This document shows, in pieces, positions 12,041 through 26,172 of a stretch of DNA of 64,000 nt (the first letter of the stretch is position 1; the number at the start of each line of letters is the position of its first letter). Origin of the DNA: Hippasteria phrygiana (lineage: Eukaryota > Echinodermata > Asteroidea > Valvatida > Goniasteridae); assembly GCA_037893225.1 (NCBI GenBank), contig JAZGUH010000702.1, positions 434,001 through 498,000 on the forward strand. The letters run 5' to 3'. Below the pieces are notes generated by a model that was not told the origin of the DNA, made no database searches, and saw only the letters and a list, made by a program, of their open reading frames with translations. Position numbers and translations under genes: made by a program.

Positions 12041-13429
12041 TTGGTTGATATTTCATGCAATTATGAATGAGTAAAGCAAGTCCATACCCCAGGGAATTTG
12101 ACAGGCATGGAGCAATAAATAAAAGGTAATATGCACACAGATGGTGGCCGGAAAGAAAATAAACATTGCGAGGTTTGAATTTTCTCCACAAGTGTTAACT
12201 CTAAGAAGCCGCCGATAATTGCAACATGTAGCGCCAGATCTAAGCTATCCATACATGTCAAAATTACTGTATTTGGTTGATATTTCATGCAATTATGAAT
12301 TAGTAAAGCAAGTCCATACCCCAAGGAATTTGACAGGCATGGAGCAATAAATAAAAGGTAATCTGCACACAGATGGTGGCCGGGAAGAAAATAAACATTG
12401 CGAGGTTTGAATTTTCTCCACAAGTGTTAACTCTAAGAAGCCGCCGATAATTGCAACATGTAGCGCCAGATCTAAGCTATCCATACATGTCAAAATTACT
12501 GAATTTGGTTGATATTTCATGCAATTATGAATGAGTAAAGCAAGTCATACCCCAGGGAATTTGACAGGCATGGAGCAATAAATAGAAGGTAATATGCACA
12601 CAGATGTTGGCCGGAAAGAAAATAAACATTGCGAGGTTTGAATTTTCTCCACAAGTTTTAACTCCAAGAAGCCGCCGATAATTGCAACATGTAGCGCCAG
12701 ATCTAAGCTATCCATACATGTCAAAATTACTGTATTTGGTTGATATTTCATGCAATTATGAATGAGTAAAGCAAGTCATACCCCAGGGAATTTGACAGGC
12801 ATGGAGCAATAAATAGAAGGTAATATGCACACAGATGTTGGCCGGAAAGAAAATAAACATTGCGAGGTTTGAATTTTCGGCACAAGTTTTAACTCCAAGA
12901 AGCCGCCGATAATTGCAACATGTAGCGCCAGATCTAAGCTATACATACATGTCAAAATTACTGCATTTGGTTGATATTTCATGCAATTATGAATGAGTAA
13001 AGCAAGTCCATACCCCAGGGAATTTGACAGGCATGGAGCAATAAATAAAAGGTAATATGCACACAGATGTTGGCCGGAAAGAAAATAAACATTGCGAGGT
13101 TTGAATTTTCTCCACAAGTTTTAACTCCAAGAAGCCGCCGATAATTGCAACATGTAGCGCCAGATCTAAGCTATCCATACATGTCAAAATTACTGTATTT
13201 GGTTGATATTTCATGCAATTATGAATGAGTAAAGCAAGTCATACCCCAGGGAATTTGACAGGCATGGAGCAATAAATAGAAGGTAATATGCACACAGATG
13301 TTGGCCGGAAAGAAAATAAACATTGCGAGGTTTGAATTTTCTCCACAAGTTTTAACTCCAAGAAGCCGCCGATAATTGCAACATGTAGCGCCAGATCTAA
13401 GCTATCCATACATGTCAAAATTACTGCAT
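12041..13429 (+). repeat. 6-monomer higher-order unit, copy 2
   Basis: This is the tandem partner of the preceding unit at +1,389 bp, carrying the same CCAAGG and TTCGGCAC monomers. The next monomer (13430) has the CTCTCAG variant, which the corresponding first monomers at 10652 and 12041 lack, so the unit ends here. Confidence 0.8.
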
Positions 13430-16400
13430 TTGGTTGATATTTCATGCAATTATGAATGAGTAAAGCAAGTCCATACCCCAGGGAATTTGACAGGCATGGA
13501 GCAATAAATAAAAGGTAATATGCACACAGATGGTGGCCGGAAAGAAAATAAACATTGCGAGGTTTGAATTTTCTCCACAAGTGTTAACTCTCAGAAGCCG
13601 CCGATAATTGCAACATGTAGCGCCAGATCTAAGCTATCCATACATGTCAAAATTACTGTATTTGGTTGATATTTCATGCAATTATGAATGAGTAAAGCAA
13701 GTCCATACCCCAGGGAATTTGACAGGCATGGAGCAATAAATAAAAGGTAATCTGCACACAGATGGTGGCAGGGAAGAAAATAAACATTGCGAGGTTTGAA
13801 TTTTCTCCACAAGTGTTAACTCTAAGAAGCCGCCGATAATTGCAACATGTAGCGCCAGATCTAAGCTATCCATACATGTCAAAATTACTGAATTTGGTTG
13901 ATATTTCATGCAATTATGAATGAGTAAAGCAAGTCATACCCCAGGGAATTTGACAGGCATGGAGCAATAAATAGAAGGTAATATGCACACAGATGTTGGC
14001 CGGAAAGAAAATAAACATTGCGAGGTTTGAATTTTCTCCACAAGTTTTAACTCCAAGAAGCCGCCGATAATTGCAACATGTAGCGCCAGATCTAAGCTAT
14101 ACATACATGTCAAAATTACTGCATTTGGTTGATATTTCATGCAATTATGAATGAGTAAAGCAAGTCCATACCCCAGGGAATTTGACAGGCATGGAGCAAT
14201 AAATAAAAGGTAATATGCACACAGATGTTGGCCGGAAAGAAAATAAACATTGCGAGGTTTGAATTTTCTCCACAAGTGTTAACTCTAAGAAGCCGCCGAT
14301 AATTGCAACATGTAGCGCCAGATCTAAGCTATCCATACATGTCAAAATTACTGAATTTGGTTGATATTTCATTCAATTATGAATGAGTAAAGCAAGTCCA
14401 TACCCCAGGGAATTTGACAGGCATGGAGCAATAAATAGAAGGTAATATGCACACAGATGTTGGCCGGAAAGAAAATAAACATTGCGAGGTTTGAATTTTC
14501 TCCACAAGTTTTAACTCTAAGAAGCCGCCGATAATTGCAACATGTAGCGCCAGATCTAAGCTATCCATACATGTCAAAATTACTGCATTTGGTTGATATT
14601 TCATGCAATTATGAATGAGTAAAGCAAGTCCATACCCCAGGGAATTTGACAGGCATGGAGCAATAAATAAAAGGTAATATGCACACAGATGTTGGCCGGA
14701 AAGAAAATAAACATTGCGAGGTTTGAATTTTCTCCACAAGTTTTAACTCCAAGAAGCCGCCGATAATTGCAACATGTAGCGCCAGATCTAAGCTATCCAT
14801 ACATGTCAAAATTACTGTATTTGGTTGATATTTCATGCAATTATGAATGAGTAAAGCAAGTCATACCCCAGGGAATTTGACAGGCATGGAGCAATAAATA
14901 GAAGGTAATATGCACACAGATGTTGGCCGGAAAGAAAATAAACATTGCGAGGTTTGAATTTTCGGCACAAGTTTTAACTCCAAGAAGCCGCCGATAATTG
15001 CAACATGTAGCGCCAGATCTAAGCTATACATACATGTCAAAATTACTGCATTTGGTTGATATTTCATGCAATTATGAATGAGTAAAGCAAGTCCATACCC
15101 CAGGGAATTTGACAGGCATGGAGCAATAAATAAAAGGTAATATGCACACAGATGTTGGCCGGAAAGAAAATAAACATTGCGAGGTTTGAATTTTCGGCAC
15201 AAGTTTTAACTCCAAGAAGCCGCCGATAATTGCAACATGTAGCGCCAGATCTAAGCTATCCATACATGTCAAAATTACTGTATTTGGTTGATATTTCATG
15301 CAATTATGAATGAGTAAAGCAAGTCATACCCCAGGGAATTTGACAGGCATGGAGCAATAAATAGAAGGTAATATGCACACAGATGTTGGCCGGAAAGAAA
15401 ATAAACATTGCGAGGTTTGAATTTTCTCCACAAGTTTTAACTCCAAGAAGCCGCCGATAATTGCAACATGTAGCGCCAGATCTAAGCTATCCATACATGT
15501 CAAAATTACTGCATTTGGTTGATATTTCATGCAATTATGAATGAGTAAAGCAAGTCCATACCCCAGGGAATTTGACAGGCATGGAGCAATAAATAAAAGG
15601 TAATATGCACACAGATGGTGGCCGGAAAGAAAATAAACATTGCGAGGTTTGAATTTTCTCCACAAGTGTTAACTCTCAGAAGCCGCCGATAATTGCAACA
15701 TGTAGCGCCAGATCTAAGCTATCCATACATGTCAAAATTACTGTATTTGGTTGATATTTCATGCAATTATGAATGAGTAAAGCAAGTCCATACCCCAGGG
15801 AATTTGACAGGCATGGAGCAATAAATAAAAGGTAATCTGCACACAGATGGTGGCAGGGAAGAAAATAAACATTGCGAGGTTTGAATTTTCTCCACAAGTG
15901 TTAACTCTAAGAAGCCGCCGATAATTGCAACATGTAGCGCCAGATCTAAGCTATCCATACATGTCAAAATTACTGAATTTGGTTGATATTTCATGCAATT
16001 ATGAATGAGTAAAGCAAGTCATACCCCAGGGAATTTGACAGGCATGGAGCAATAAATAGAAGGTAATATGCACACAGATGTTGGCCGGAAAGAAAATAAA
16101 CATTGCGAGGTTTGAATTTTCTCCACAAGTTTTAACTCCAAGAAGCCGCCGATAATTGCAACATGTAGCGCCAGATCTAAGCTATACATACATGTCAAAA
16201 TTACTGCATTTGGTTGATATTTCATTCAATTATGAATGAGTAAAGCAAGTCCATACCCCAGGGAATTTGACAGGCATGGAGCAATAAATAGAAGGTAATA
16301 TGCACACAGATGTTGGCCGGAAAGAAAATAAACATTGCGAGGTTTGAATTTTCTCCACAAGTTTTAACTCTAAGAAGCCGCCGATAATTGCAACATGTAG

Positions 16401-17136
16401 CGCCAGATCTAAGCTATCCATACATGTCAAAATTACTGTATTTGGTTGATATTTCATGCAATTATGAATGAGTAAAGCAAGTCCATACCCCAGGGAATTT
16501 GACAGGCATGGAGCAATAAATAAAAGGTAATCTGCACACAGATGGTGGCAGGGAAGAAAATAAACATTGCGAGGTTTGAATTTTCTCCACAAGTGTTAAC
16601 TCTAAGAAGCCGCCGATAATTGCAACATGTAGCGCCAGATCTAAGCTATCCATACATGTCAAAATTACTGAATTTGGTTGATATTTCATGCAATTATGAA
16701 TGAGTAAAGCAAGTCATACCCCAGGGAATTTGACAGGCATGGAGCAATAAATAGAAGGTAATATGCACACAGATGTTGGCCGGAAAGAAAATAAACATTG
16801 CGAGGTTTGAATTTTCTCCACAAGTTTTAACTCCAAGAAGCCGCCGATAATTGCAACATGTAGCGCCAGATCTAAGCTATACATACATGTCAAAATTACT
16901 GCATTTGGTTGATATTTCATTCAATTATGAATGAGTAAAGCAAGTCCATACCCCAGGGAATTTGACAGGCATGGAGCAATAAATAGAAGGTAATATGCAC
17001 ACAGATGTTGGCCGGAAAGAAAATAAACATTGCGAGGTTTGAATTTTCTCCACAAGTTTTAACTCTAAGAAGCCGCCGATAATTGCAACATGTAGCGCCA
17101 GATCTAAGCTATCCATACATGTCAAAATTACTGCAT
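13430..17136 (+). repeat. 16-monomer block duplicated at +7415 bp
   Basis: The block corresponds to 20845-24551, a displacement of 32 monomers. Shared order: a CTCTCAG monomer, a GGCAGGG monomer, Y, two 82A/82G copies, paired TTCGGCAC monomers (14821 and 15052 here; 22236 and 22467 there), then a second CTCTCAG-GGCAGGG pair. Small differences exist, such as 29G at the left edge here against 29T there, and 17T near 21326 where this copy has G. Confidence 0.75.
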
Positions 17137-17368
17137 TTGGTTGATATTTCATGCAATTATGAATGAGTAAAGCAAGTCCATACCCCAGGGAATTTGACAG
17201 GCATGGAGCAATAAATAAAAGGTAATATGCACACAGATGGTGGCCGGAAAGAAAATAAACATTGCGAGGTTTGAATTTTCTCCACAAGTTTTAACTCCAA
17301 GAAGCCGCCGATAATTGCAACATGTAGCGCCAGATCTAAGCTATCCATACATGTCAAAATTACTGCAT
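15515..17368 (+). repeat. 8-monomer higher-order unit with internal 3-monomer repeat, copy 1
   Basis: This is a 1,854-bp unit: CTCTCAG, GGCAGGG, Y, 17T, GGCAGGG, Y, 17T and a Z-like monomer. The GGCAGGG-Y-17T trimer (695 bp) is itself repeated, so a 3-monomer duplication sits inside the 8-monomer one. The last monomer (17137) carries 154T/162C and 230C, unlike its partner at 18991, which looks like a local conversion or exchange. Confidence 0.8.
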
Positions 17369-19222
17369 TTGGTTGATATTTCATGCAATTATGAATGAGT
17401 AAAGCAAGTCCATACCCCAGGGAATTTGACAGGCATGGAGCAATAAATAAAAGGTAATATGCACACAGATGGTGGCCGGAAAGAAAATAAACATTGCGAG
17501 GTTTGAATTTTCTCCACAAGTGTTAACTCTCAGAAGCCGCCGATAATTGCAACATGTAGCGCCAGATCTAAGCTATCCATACATGTCAAAATTACTGTAT
17601 TTGGTTGATATTTCATGCAATTATGAATGAGTAAAGCAAGTCCATACCCCAGGGAATTTGACAGGCATGGAGCAATAAATAAAAGGTAATCTGCACACAG
17701 ATGGTGGCAGGGAAGAAAATAAACATTGCGAGGTTTGAATTTTCTCCACAAGTGTTAACTCTAAGAAGCCGCCGATAATTGCAACATGTAGCGCCAGATC
17801 TAAGCTATCCATACATGTCAAAATTACTGAATTTGGTTGATATTTCATGCAATTATGAATGAGTAAAGCAAGTCATACCCCAGGGAATTTGACAGGCATG
17901 GAGCAATAAATAGAAGGTAATATGCACACAGATGTTGGCCGGAAAGAAAATAAACATTGCGAGGTTTGAATTTTCTCCACAAGTTTTAACTCCAAGAAGC
18001 CGCCGATAATTGCAACATGTAGCGCCAGATCTAAGCTATACATACATGTCAAAATTACTGCATTTGGTTGATATTTCATTCAATTATGAATGAGTAAAGC
18101 AAGTCCATACCCCAGGGAATTTGACAGGCATGGAGCAATAAATAGAAGGTAATATGCACACAGATGTTGGCCGGAAAGAAAATAAACATTGCGAGGTTTG
18201 AATTTTCTCCACAAGTTTTAACTCTAAGAAGCCGCCGATAATTGCAACATGTAGCGCCAGATCTAAGCTATCCATACATGTCAAAATTACTGTATTTGGT
18301 TGATATTTCATGCAATTATGAATGAGTAAAGCAAGTCCATACCCCAGGGAATTTGACAGGCATGGAGCAATAAATAAAAGGTAATCTGCACACAGATGGT
18401 GGCAGGGAAGAAAATAAACATTGCGAGGTTTGAATTTTCTCCACAAGTGTTAACTCTAAGAAGCCGCCGATAATTGCAACATGTAGCGCCAGATCTAAGC
18501 TATCCATACATGTCAAAATTACTGAATTTGGTTGATATTTCATGCAATTATGAATGAGTAAAGCAAGTCATACCCCAGGGAATTTGACAGGCATGGAGCA
18601 ATAAATAGAAGGTAATATGCACACAGATGTTGGCCGGAAAGAAAATAAACATTGCGAGGTTTGAATTTTCTCCACAAGTTTTAACTCCAAGAAGCCGCCG
18701 ATAATTGCAACATGTAGCGCCAGATCTAAGCTATACATACATGTCAAAATTACTGCATTTGGTTGATATTTCATTCAATTATGAATGAGTAAAGCAAGTC
18801 CATACCCCAGGGAATTTGACAGGCATGGAGCAATAAATAGAAGGTAATATGCACACAGATGTTGGCCGGAAAGAAAATAAACATTGCGAGGTTTGAATTT
18901 TCTCCACAAGTTTTAACTCTAAGAAGCCGCCGATAATTGCAACATGTAGCGCCAGATCTAAGCTATCCATACATGTCAAAATTACTGCATTTGGTTGATA
19001 TTTCATGCAATTATGAATGAGTAAAGCAAGTCCATACCCCAGGGAATTTGACAGGCATGGAGCAATAAATAAAAGGTAATATGCACACAGATGGTGGCCG
19101 GAAAGAAAATAAACATTGCGAGGTTTGAATTTTCTCCACAAGTGTTAACTCTAAGAAGCCGCCGATAATTGCAACATGTAGCGCCAGATCTAAGCTATCC
19201 ATACATGTCAAAATTACTGTAT
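17369..19222 (+). repeat. 8-monomer higher-order unit, copy 2
   Basis: This is the tandem partner of 15515-17368 at +1,854 bp, with the same CTCTCAG start and the nested GGCAGGG-Y-17T trimer. The related block at 22930-24551 has this unit only once, so the extra copy is either an expansion here or a loss there. Confidence 0.8.
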
Positions 19223-20144
19223 TTGGTTGATATTTCATGCAATTATGAATTAGTAAAGCAAGTCCATACCCCAGGGAATTTGACAGGCATGGAGCAATAA
19301 ATAAAAGGTAATCTGCACACAGATGGTGGCCGGGAAGAAAATAAACATTGCGAGGTTTGAATTTTCTCCACAAGTGTTAACTCTAAGAAGCCGCCGATAA
19401 TTGCAACATGTAGCGCCAGATCTAAGCTATCCATACATGTCAAAATTACTGAATTTGGTTGATATTTCATGCAATTATGAATGAGTAAAGCAAGTCATAC
19501 CCCAGGGAATTTGACAGGCATGGAGCAATAAATAGAAGGTAATATGCACACAGATGTTGACCGGAAAGAAAATAAACATTGCGAGGTTTGAATTTTCTCC
19601 ACAAGTTTTAACTCCAAGAAGCCGCCGATAATTGCAACATGTAGCGCCAGATCTAAGCTATCCATACATGTCAAAATTACTGTATTTGGTTGATATTTCA
19701 TGCAATTATGAATGAGTAAAGCAAGTCATACCCCAGGGAATTTGACAGGCATGGAGCAATAAATAGAAGGTAATATGCACACAGATGTTGGCCGGAAAGA
19801 AAATAAACATTGCGAGGTTTGAATTTTCTCCACAAGTTTTAACTCCAAGAAGCCGCCGATAATTGCAACATGTAGCGCCAGATCTAAGCTATACATACAT
19901 GTCAAAATTACTGCATTTGGTTGATATTTCATGCAATTATGAATGAGTAAAGCAAGTCCATACCCCAGGGAATTTGACAGGCATGGAGCAATAAATAAAA
20001 GGTAATATGCACACAGATGTTGGCCGGAAAGAAAATAAACATTGCGAGGTTTGAATTTTCTCCACAAGTGTTAACTCTAAGAAGCCGCCGATAATTGCAA
20101 CATGTAGCGCCAGATCTAAGCTATCCATACATGTCAAAATTACT

Positions 20145-20150
20145 GAATTC
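20145..20150 (+). other. EcoRI-site junction variant (first of seven)
   Basis: A C at phase 2 turns the monomer junction GAATTTGG into GAATTCGG. Seven copies begin at 20145, 25706, 27559, 29412, 34508, 36361 and 38446. All lie between 20.1 and 38.5 kb, and each is at the start of a 17T monomer. Spacings are 24, 8, 8, 22, 8 and 9 monomers. The equivalent 17T monomers after 40 kb have T, so this is a domain-specific marker. Confidence 0.85.
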
Positions 20151-23100
20151 GGTTGATATTTCATTCAATTATGAATGAGTAAAGCAAGTCCATACCCCAG
20201 GGAATTTGACAGGCATGGAGCAATAAATAGAAGGTAATATGCACACAGATGTTGGCCGGAAAGAAAATAAACATTGCGAGGTTTGAATTTTCTCCACAAG
20301 TGTTAACTCTAAGAAGCCGCCGATAATTGCAACATGTAGCGCCAGATCTAAGCTATCCATACATGTCAAAATTACTGCATTTGGTTGATATTTCATGCAA
20401 TTATGAATGAGTAAAGCAAGTCCATACCCCAGGGAATTTGACAGGCATGGAGCAATAAATAAAAGGTAATATGCACACAGATGGTGGCCGGAAAGAAAAT
20501 AAACATTGCGAGGTTTGAATTTTCTCCACAAGTGTTAACTCTAAGAAGCCGCCGATAATTGCAACATGTAGCGCCAGATCTAAGCTATCCATACATGTCA
20601 AAATTACTGTATTTGGTTGATATTTCATGCAATTATGAATTAGTAAAGCAAGTCCATACCCCAGGGAATTTGACAGGCATGGAGCAATAAATAAAAGGTA
20701 ATATGCACACAGATGGTGGCCGGAAAGAAAATAAACATTGCGAGGTTTGAATTTTCTCCACAAGTGTTAACTCTAAGAAGCCGCCGATAATTGCAACATG
20801 TAGCGCCAGATCTAAGCTATCCATACATGTCAAAATTACTGTATTTGGTTGATATTTCATGCAATTATGAATTAGTAAAGCAAGTCCATACCCCAGGGAA
20901 TTTGACAGGCATGGAGCAATAAATAAAAGGTAATATGCACACAGATGGTGGCCGGAAAGAAAATAAACATTGCGAGGTTTGAATTTTCTCCACAAGTGTT
21001 AACTCTCAGAAGCCGCCGATAATTGCAACATGTAGCGCCAGATCTAAGCTATCCATACATGTCAAAATTACTGTATTTGGTTGATATTTCATGCAATTAT
21101 GAATGAGTAAAGCAAGTCCATACCCCAGGGAATTTGACAGGCATGGAGCAATAAATAAAAGGTAATCTGCACACAGATGGTGGCAGGGAAGAAAATAAAC
21201 ATTGCGAGGTTTGAATTTTCTCCACAAGTGTTAACTCTAAGAAGCCGCCGATAATTGCAACATGTAGCGCCAGATCTAAGCTATCCATACATGTCAAAAT
21301 TACTGAATTTGGTTGATATTTCATTCAATTATGAATGAGTAAAGCAAGTCATACCCCAGGGAATTTGACAGGCATGGAGCAATAAATAGAAGGTAATATG
21401 CACACAGATGTTGGCCGGAAAGAAAATAAACATTGCGAGGTTTGAATTTTCTCCACAAGTTTTAACTCCAAGAAGCCGCCGATAATTGCAACATGTAGCG
21501 CCAGATCTAAGCTATACATACATGTCAAAATTACTGCATTTGGTTGATATTTCATGCAATTATGAATGAGTAAAGCAAGTCCATACCCCAGGGAATTTGA
21601 CAGGCATGGAGCAATAAATAAAAGGTAATATGCACACAGATGTTGGCCGGAAAGAAAATAAACATTGCGAGGTTTGAATTTTCTCCACAAGTGTTAACTC
21701 TAAGAAGCCGCCGATAATTGCAACATGTAGCGCCAGATCTAAGCTATCCATACATGTCAAAATTACTGAATTTGGTTGATATTTCATTCAATTATGAATG
21801 AGTAAAGCAAGTCCATACCCCAGGGAATTTGACAGGCATGGAGCAATAAATAGAAGGTAATATGCACACAGATGTTGGCCGGAAAGAAAATAAACATTGC
21901 GAGGTTTGAATTTTCTCCACAAGTTTTAACTCTAAGAAGCCGCCGATAATTGCAACATGTAGCGCCAGATCTAAGCTATCCATACATGTCAAAATTACTG
22001 CATTTGGTTGATATTTCATGCAATTATGAATGAGTAAAGCAAGTCCATACCCCAGGGAATTTGACAGGCATGGAGCAATAAATAAAAGGTAATATGCACA
22101 CAGATGTTGGCCGGAAAGAAAATAAACATTGCGAGGTTTGAATTTTCTCCACAAGTTTTAACTCCAAGAAGCCGCCGATAATTGCAACATGTAGCGCCAG
22201 ATCTAAGCTATCCATACATGTCAAAATTACTGTATTTGGTTGATATTTCATGCAATTATGAATGAGTAAAGCAAGTCATACCCCAGGGAATTTGACAGGC
22301 ATGGAGCAATAAATAGAAGGTAATATGCACACAGATGTTGGCCGGAAAGAAAATAAACATTGCGAGGTTTGAATTTTCGGCACAAGTTTTAACTCCAAGA
22401 AGCCGCCGATAATTGCAACATGTAGCGCCAGATCTAAGCTATACATACATGTCAAAATTACTGCATTTGGTTGATATTTCATGCAATTATGAATGAGTAA
22501 AGCAAGTCCATACCCCAGGGAATTTGACAGGCATGGAGCAATAAATAAAAGGTAATATGCACACAGATGTTGGCCGGAAAGAAAATAAACATTGCGAGGT
22601 TTGAATTTTCGGCACAAGTTTTAACTCCAAGAAGCCGCCGATAATTGCAACATGTAGCGCCAGATCTAAGCTATCCATACATGTCAAAATTACTGTATTT
22701 GGTTGATATTTCATGCAATTATGAATGAGTAAAGCAAGTCATACCCCAGGGAATTTGACAGGCATGGAGCAATAAATAGAAGGTAATATGCACACAGATG
22801 TTGGCCGGAAAGAAAATAAACATTGCGAGGTTTGAATTTTCTCCACAAGTTTTAACTCCAAGAAGCCGCCGATAATTGCAACATGTAGCGCCAGATCTAA
22901 GCTATCCATACATGTCAAAATTACTGCATTTGGTTGATATTTCATGCAATTATGAATGAGTAAAGCAAGTCCATACCCCAGGGAATTTGACAGGCATGGA
23001 GCAATAAATAAAAGGTAATATGCACACAGATGGTGGCCGGAAAGAAAATAAACATTGCGAGGTTTGAATTTTCTCCACAAGTGTTAACTCTCAGAAGCCG

Positions 23101-25015
23101 CCGATAATTGCAACATGTAGCGCCAGATCTAAGCTATCCATACATGTCAAAATTACTGTATTTGGTTGATATTTCATGCAATTATGAATGAGTAAAGCAA
23201 GTCCATACCCCAGGGAATTTGACAGGCATGGAGCAATAAATAAAAGGTAATCTGCACACAGATGGTGGCAGGGAAGAAAATAAACATTGCGAGGTTTGAA
23301 TTTTCTCCACAAGTGTTAACTCTAAGAAGCCGCCGATAATTGCAACATGTAGCGCCAGATCTAAGCTATCCATACATGTCAAAATTACTGAATTTGGTTG
23401 ATATTTCATGCAATTATGAATGAGTAAAGCAAGTCATACCCCAGGGAATTTGACAGGCATGGAGCAATAAATAGAAGGTAATATGCACACAGATGTTGGC
23501 CGGAAAGAAAATAAACATTGCGAGGTTTGAATTTTCTCCACAAGTTTTAACTCCAAGAAGCCGCCGATAATTGCAACATGTAGCGCCAGATCTAAGCTAT
23601 ACATACATGTCAAAATTACTGCATTTGGTTGATATTTCATTCAATTATGAATGAGTAAAGCAAGTCCATACCCCAGGGAATTTGACAGGCATGGAGCAAT
23701 AAATAGAAGGTAATATGCACACAGATGTTGGCCGGAAAGAAAATAAACATTGCGAGGTTTGAATTTTCTCCACAAGTTTTAACTCTAAGAAGCCGCCGAT
23801 AATTGCAACATGTAGCGCCAGATCTAAGCTATCCATACATGTCAAAATTACTGTATTTGGTTGATATTTCATGCAATTATGAATGAGTAAAGCAAGTCCA
23901 TACCCCAGGGAATTTGACAGGCATGGAGCAATAAATAAAAGGTAATCTGCACACAGATGGTGGCAGGGAAGAAAATAAACATTGCGAGGTTTGAATTTTC
24001 TCCACAAGTGTTAACTCTAAGAAGCCGCCGATAATTGCAACATGTAGCGCCAGATCTAAGCTATCCATACATGTCAAAATTACTGAATTTGGTTGATATT
24101 TCATGCAATTATGAATGAGTAAAGCAAGTCATACCCCAGGGAATTTGACAGGCATGGAGCAATAAATAGAAGGTAATATGCACACAGATGTTGGCCGGAA
24201 AGAAAATAAACATTGCGAGGTTTGAATTTTCTCCACAAGTTTTAACTCCAAGAAGCCGCCGATAATTGCAACATGTAGCGCCAGATCTAAGCTATACATA
24301 CATGTCAAAATTACTGCATTTGGTTGATATTTCATTCAATTATGAATGAGTAAAGCAAGTCCATACCCCAGGGAATTTGACAGGCATGGAGCAATAAATA
24401 GAAGGTAATATGCACACAGATGTTGGCCGGAAAGAAAATAAACATTGCGAGGTTTGAATTTTCTCCACAAGTTTTAACTCTAAGAAGCCGCCGATAATTG
24501 CAACATGTAGCGCCAGATCTAAGCTATCCATACATGTCAAAATTACTGCATTTGGTTGATATTTCATGCAATTATGAATGAGTAAAGCAAGTCCATACCC
24601 CAGGGAATTTGACAGGCATGGAGCAATAAATAAAAGGTAATATGCACACAGATGGTGGCCGGAAAGAAAATAAACATTGCGAGGTTTGAATTTTCTCCAC
24701 AAGTGTTAACTCTAAGAAGCCGCCGATAATTGCAACATGTAGCGCCAGATCTAAGCTATCCATACATGTCAAAATTACTGTATTTGGTTGATATTTCATG
24801 CAATTATGAATTAGTAAAGCAAGTCCATACCCCAGGGAATTTGACAGGCATGGAGCAATAAATAAAAGGTAATCTGCACACAGATGGTGGCCGGGAAGAA
24901 AATAAACATTGCGAGGTTTGAATTTTCTCCACAAGTGTTAACTCTAAGAAGCCGCCGATAATTGCAACATGTAGCGCCAGATCTAAGCTATCCATACATG
25001 TCAAAATTACTGAAT

Positions 25016-26172
25016 TTGGTTGATATTTCATGCAATTATGAATGAGTAAAGCAAGTCATACCCCAGGGAATTTGACAGGCATGGAGCAATAAATAGAAGG
25101 TAATATGCACACAGATGTTGACCGGAAAGAAAATAAACATTGCGAGGTTTGAATTTTCTCCACAAGTTTTAACTCCAAGAAGCCGCCGATAATTGCAACA
25201 TGTAGCGCCAGATCTAAGCTATCCATACATGTCAAAATTACTGTATTTGGTTGATATTTCATGCAATTATGAATGAGTAAAGCAAGTCATACCCCAGGGA
25301 ATTTGACAGGCATGGAGCAATAAATAGAAGGTAATATGCACACAGATGTTGGCCGGAAAGAAAATAAACATTGCGAGGTTTGAATTTTCTCCACAAGTTT
25401 TAACTCCAAGAAGCCGCCGATAATTGCAACATGTAGCGCCAGATCTAAGCTATACATACATGTCAAAATTACTGCATTTGGTTGATATTTCATGCAATTA
25501 TGAATGAGTAAAGCAAGTCCATACCCCAGGGAATTTGACAGGCATGGAGCAATAAATAAAAGGTAATATGCACACAGATGTTGGCCGGAAAGAAAATAAA
25601 CATTGCGAGGTTTGAATTTTCTCCACAAGTGTTAACTCTAAGAAGCCGCCGATAATTGCAACATGTAGCGCCAGATCTAAGCTATCCATACATGTCAAAA
25701 TTACTGAATTCGGTTGATATTTCATTCAATTATGAATGAGTAAAGCAAGTCCATACCCCAGGGAATTTGACAGGCATGGAGCAATAAATAGAAGGTAATA
25801 TGCACACAGATGTTGGCCGGAAAGAAAATAAACATTGCGAGGTTTGAATTTTCTCCACAAGTGTTAACTCTAAGAAGCCGCCGATAATTGCAACATGTAG
25901 CGCCAGATCTAAGCTATCCATACATGTCAAAATTACTGAATTTGGTTGATATTTCATGCAATTATGAATGAGTAAAGCAAGTCATACCCCAGGGAATTTG
26001 ACAGGCATGGAGCAATAAATAGAAGGTAATATGCACACAGATGTTGGCCGGAAAGAAAATAAACATTGCGAGGTTTGAATTTTCTCCACAAGTTTTAACT
26101 CTAAGAAGCCGCCGATAATTGCAACATGTAGCGCCAGATCTAAGCTATCCATACATGTCAAAATTACTGCAT
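25016..26172 (+). repeat. Five-monomer core of the EcoRI-marked higher-order repeat
   Basis: The core is 1,157 bp: X-like deletion monomer, Y, an 82A/104T/154G monomer ending 230A, a 17T monomer starting with a C at position 2 so that the junction reads GAATTCGG, and a deletion monomer with 154T/162T ending 230C. Copies of the same five lie at 26869-28025, 28722-29878, 33818-34974 and 35671-36827. Adjacent copies are 1,853 bp (8 monomers) apart, with three variable monomers between cores. Confidence 0.8.

Larger units (their letters stand above)
17369..20380 (+). repeat. 13-monomer block duplicated at +5561 bp
   Basis: The block matches 22930-25941, a displacement of 24 monomers. It ends with the rare GTTGACCGG (107A) monomer at 19455 (25016 in the partner) and an EcoRI-site monomer (GAATTCGG at 20145; 25706 in the partner). 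The 107A variant occurs three times only, at 19455, 25016 and 33818, each in the same context. Confidence 0.75.
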
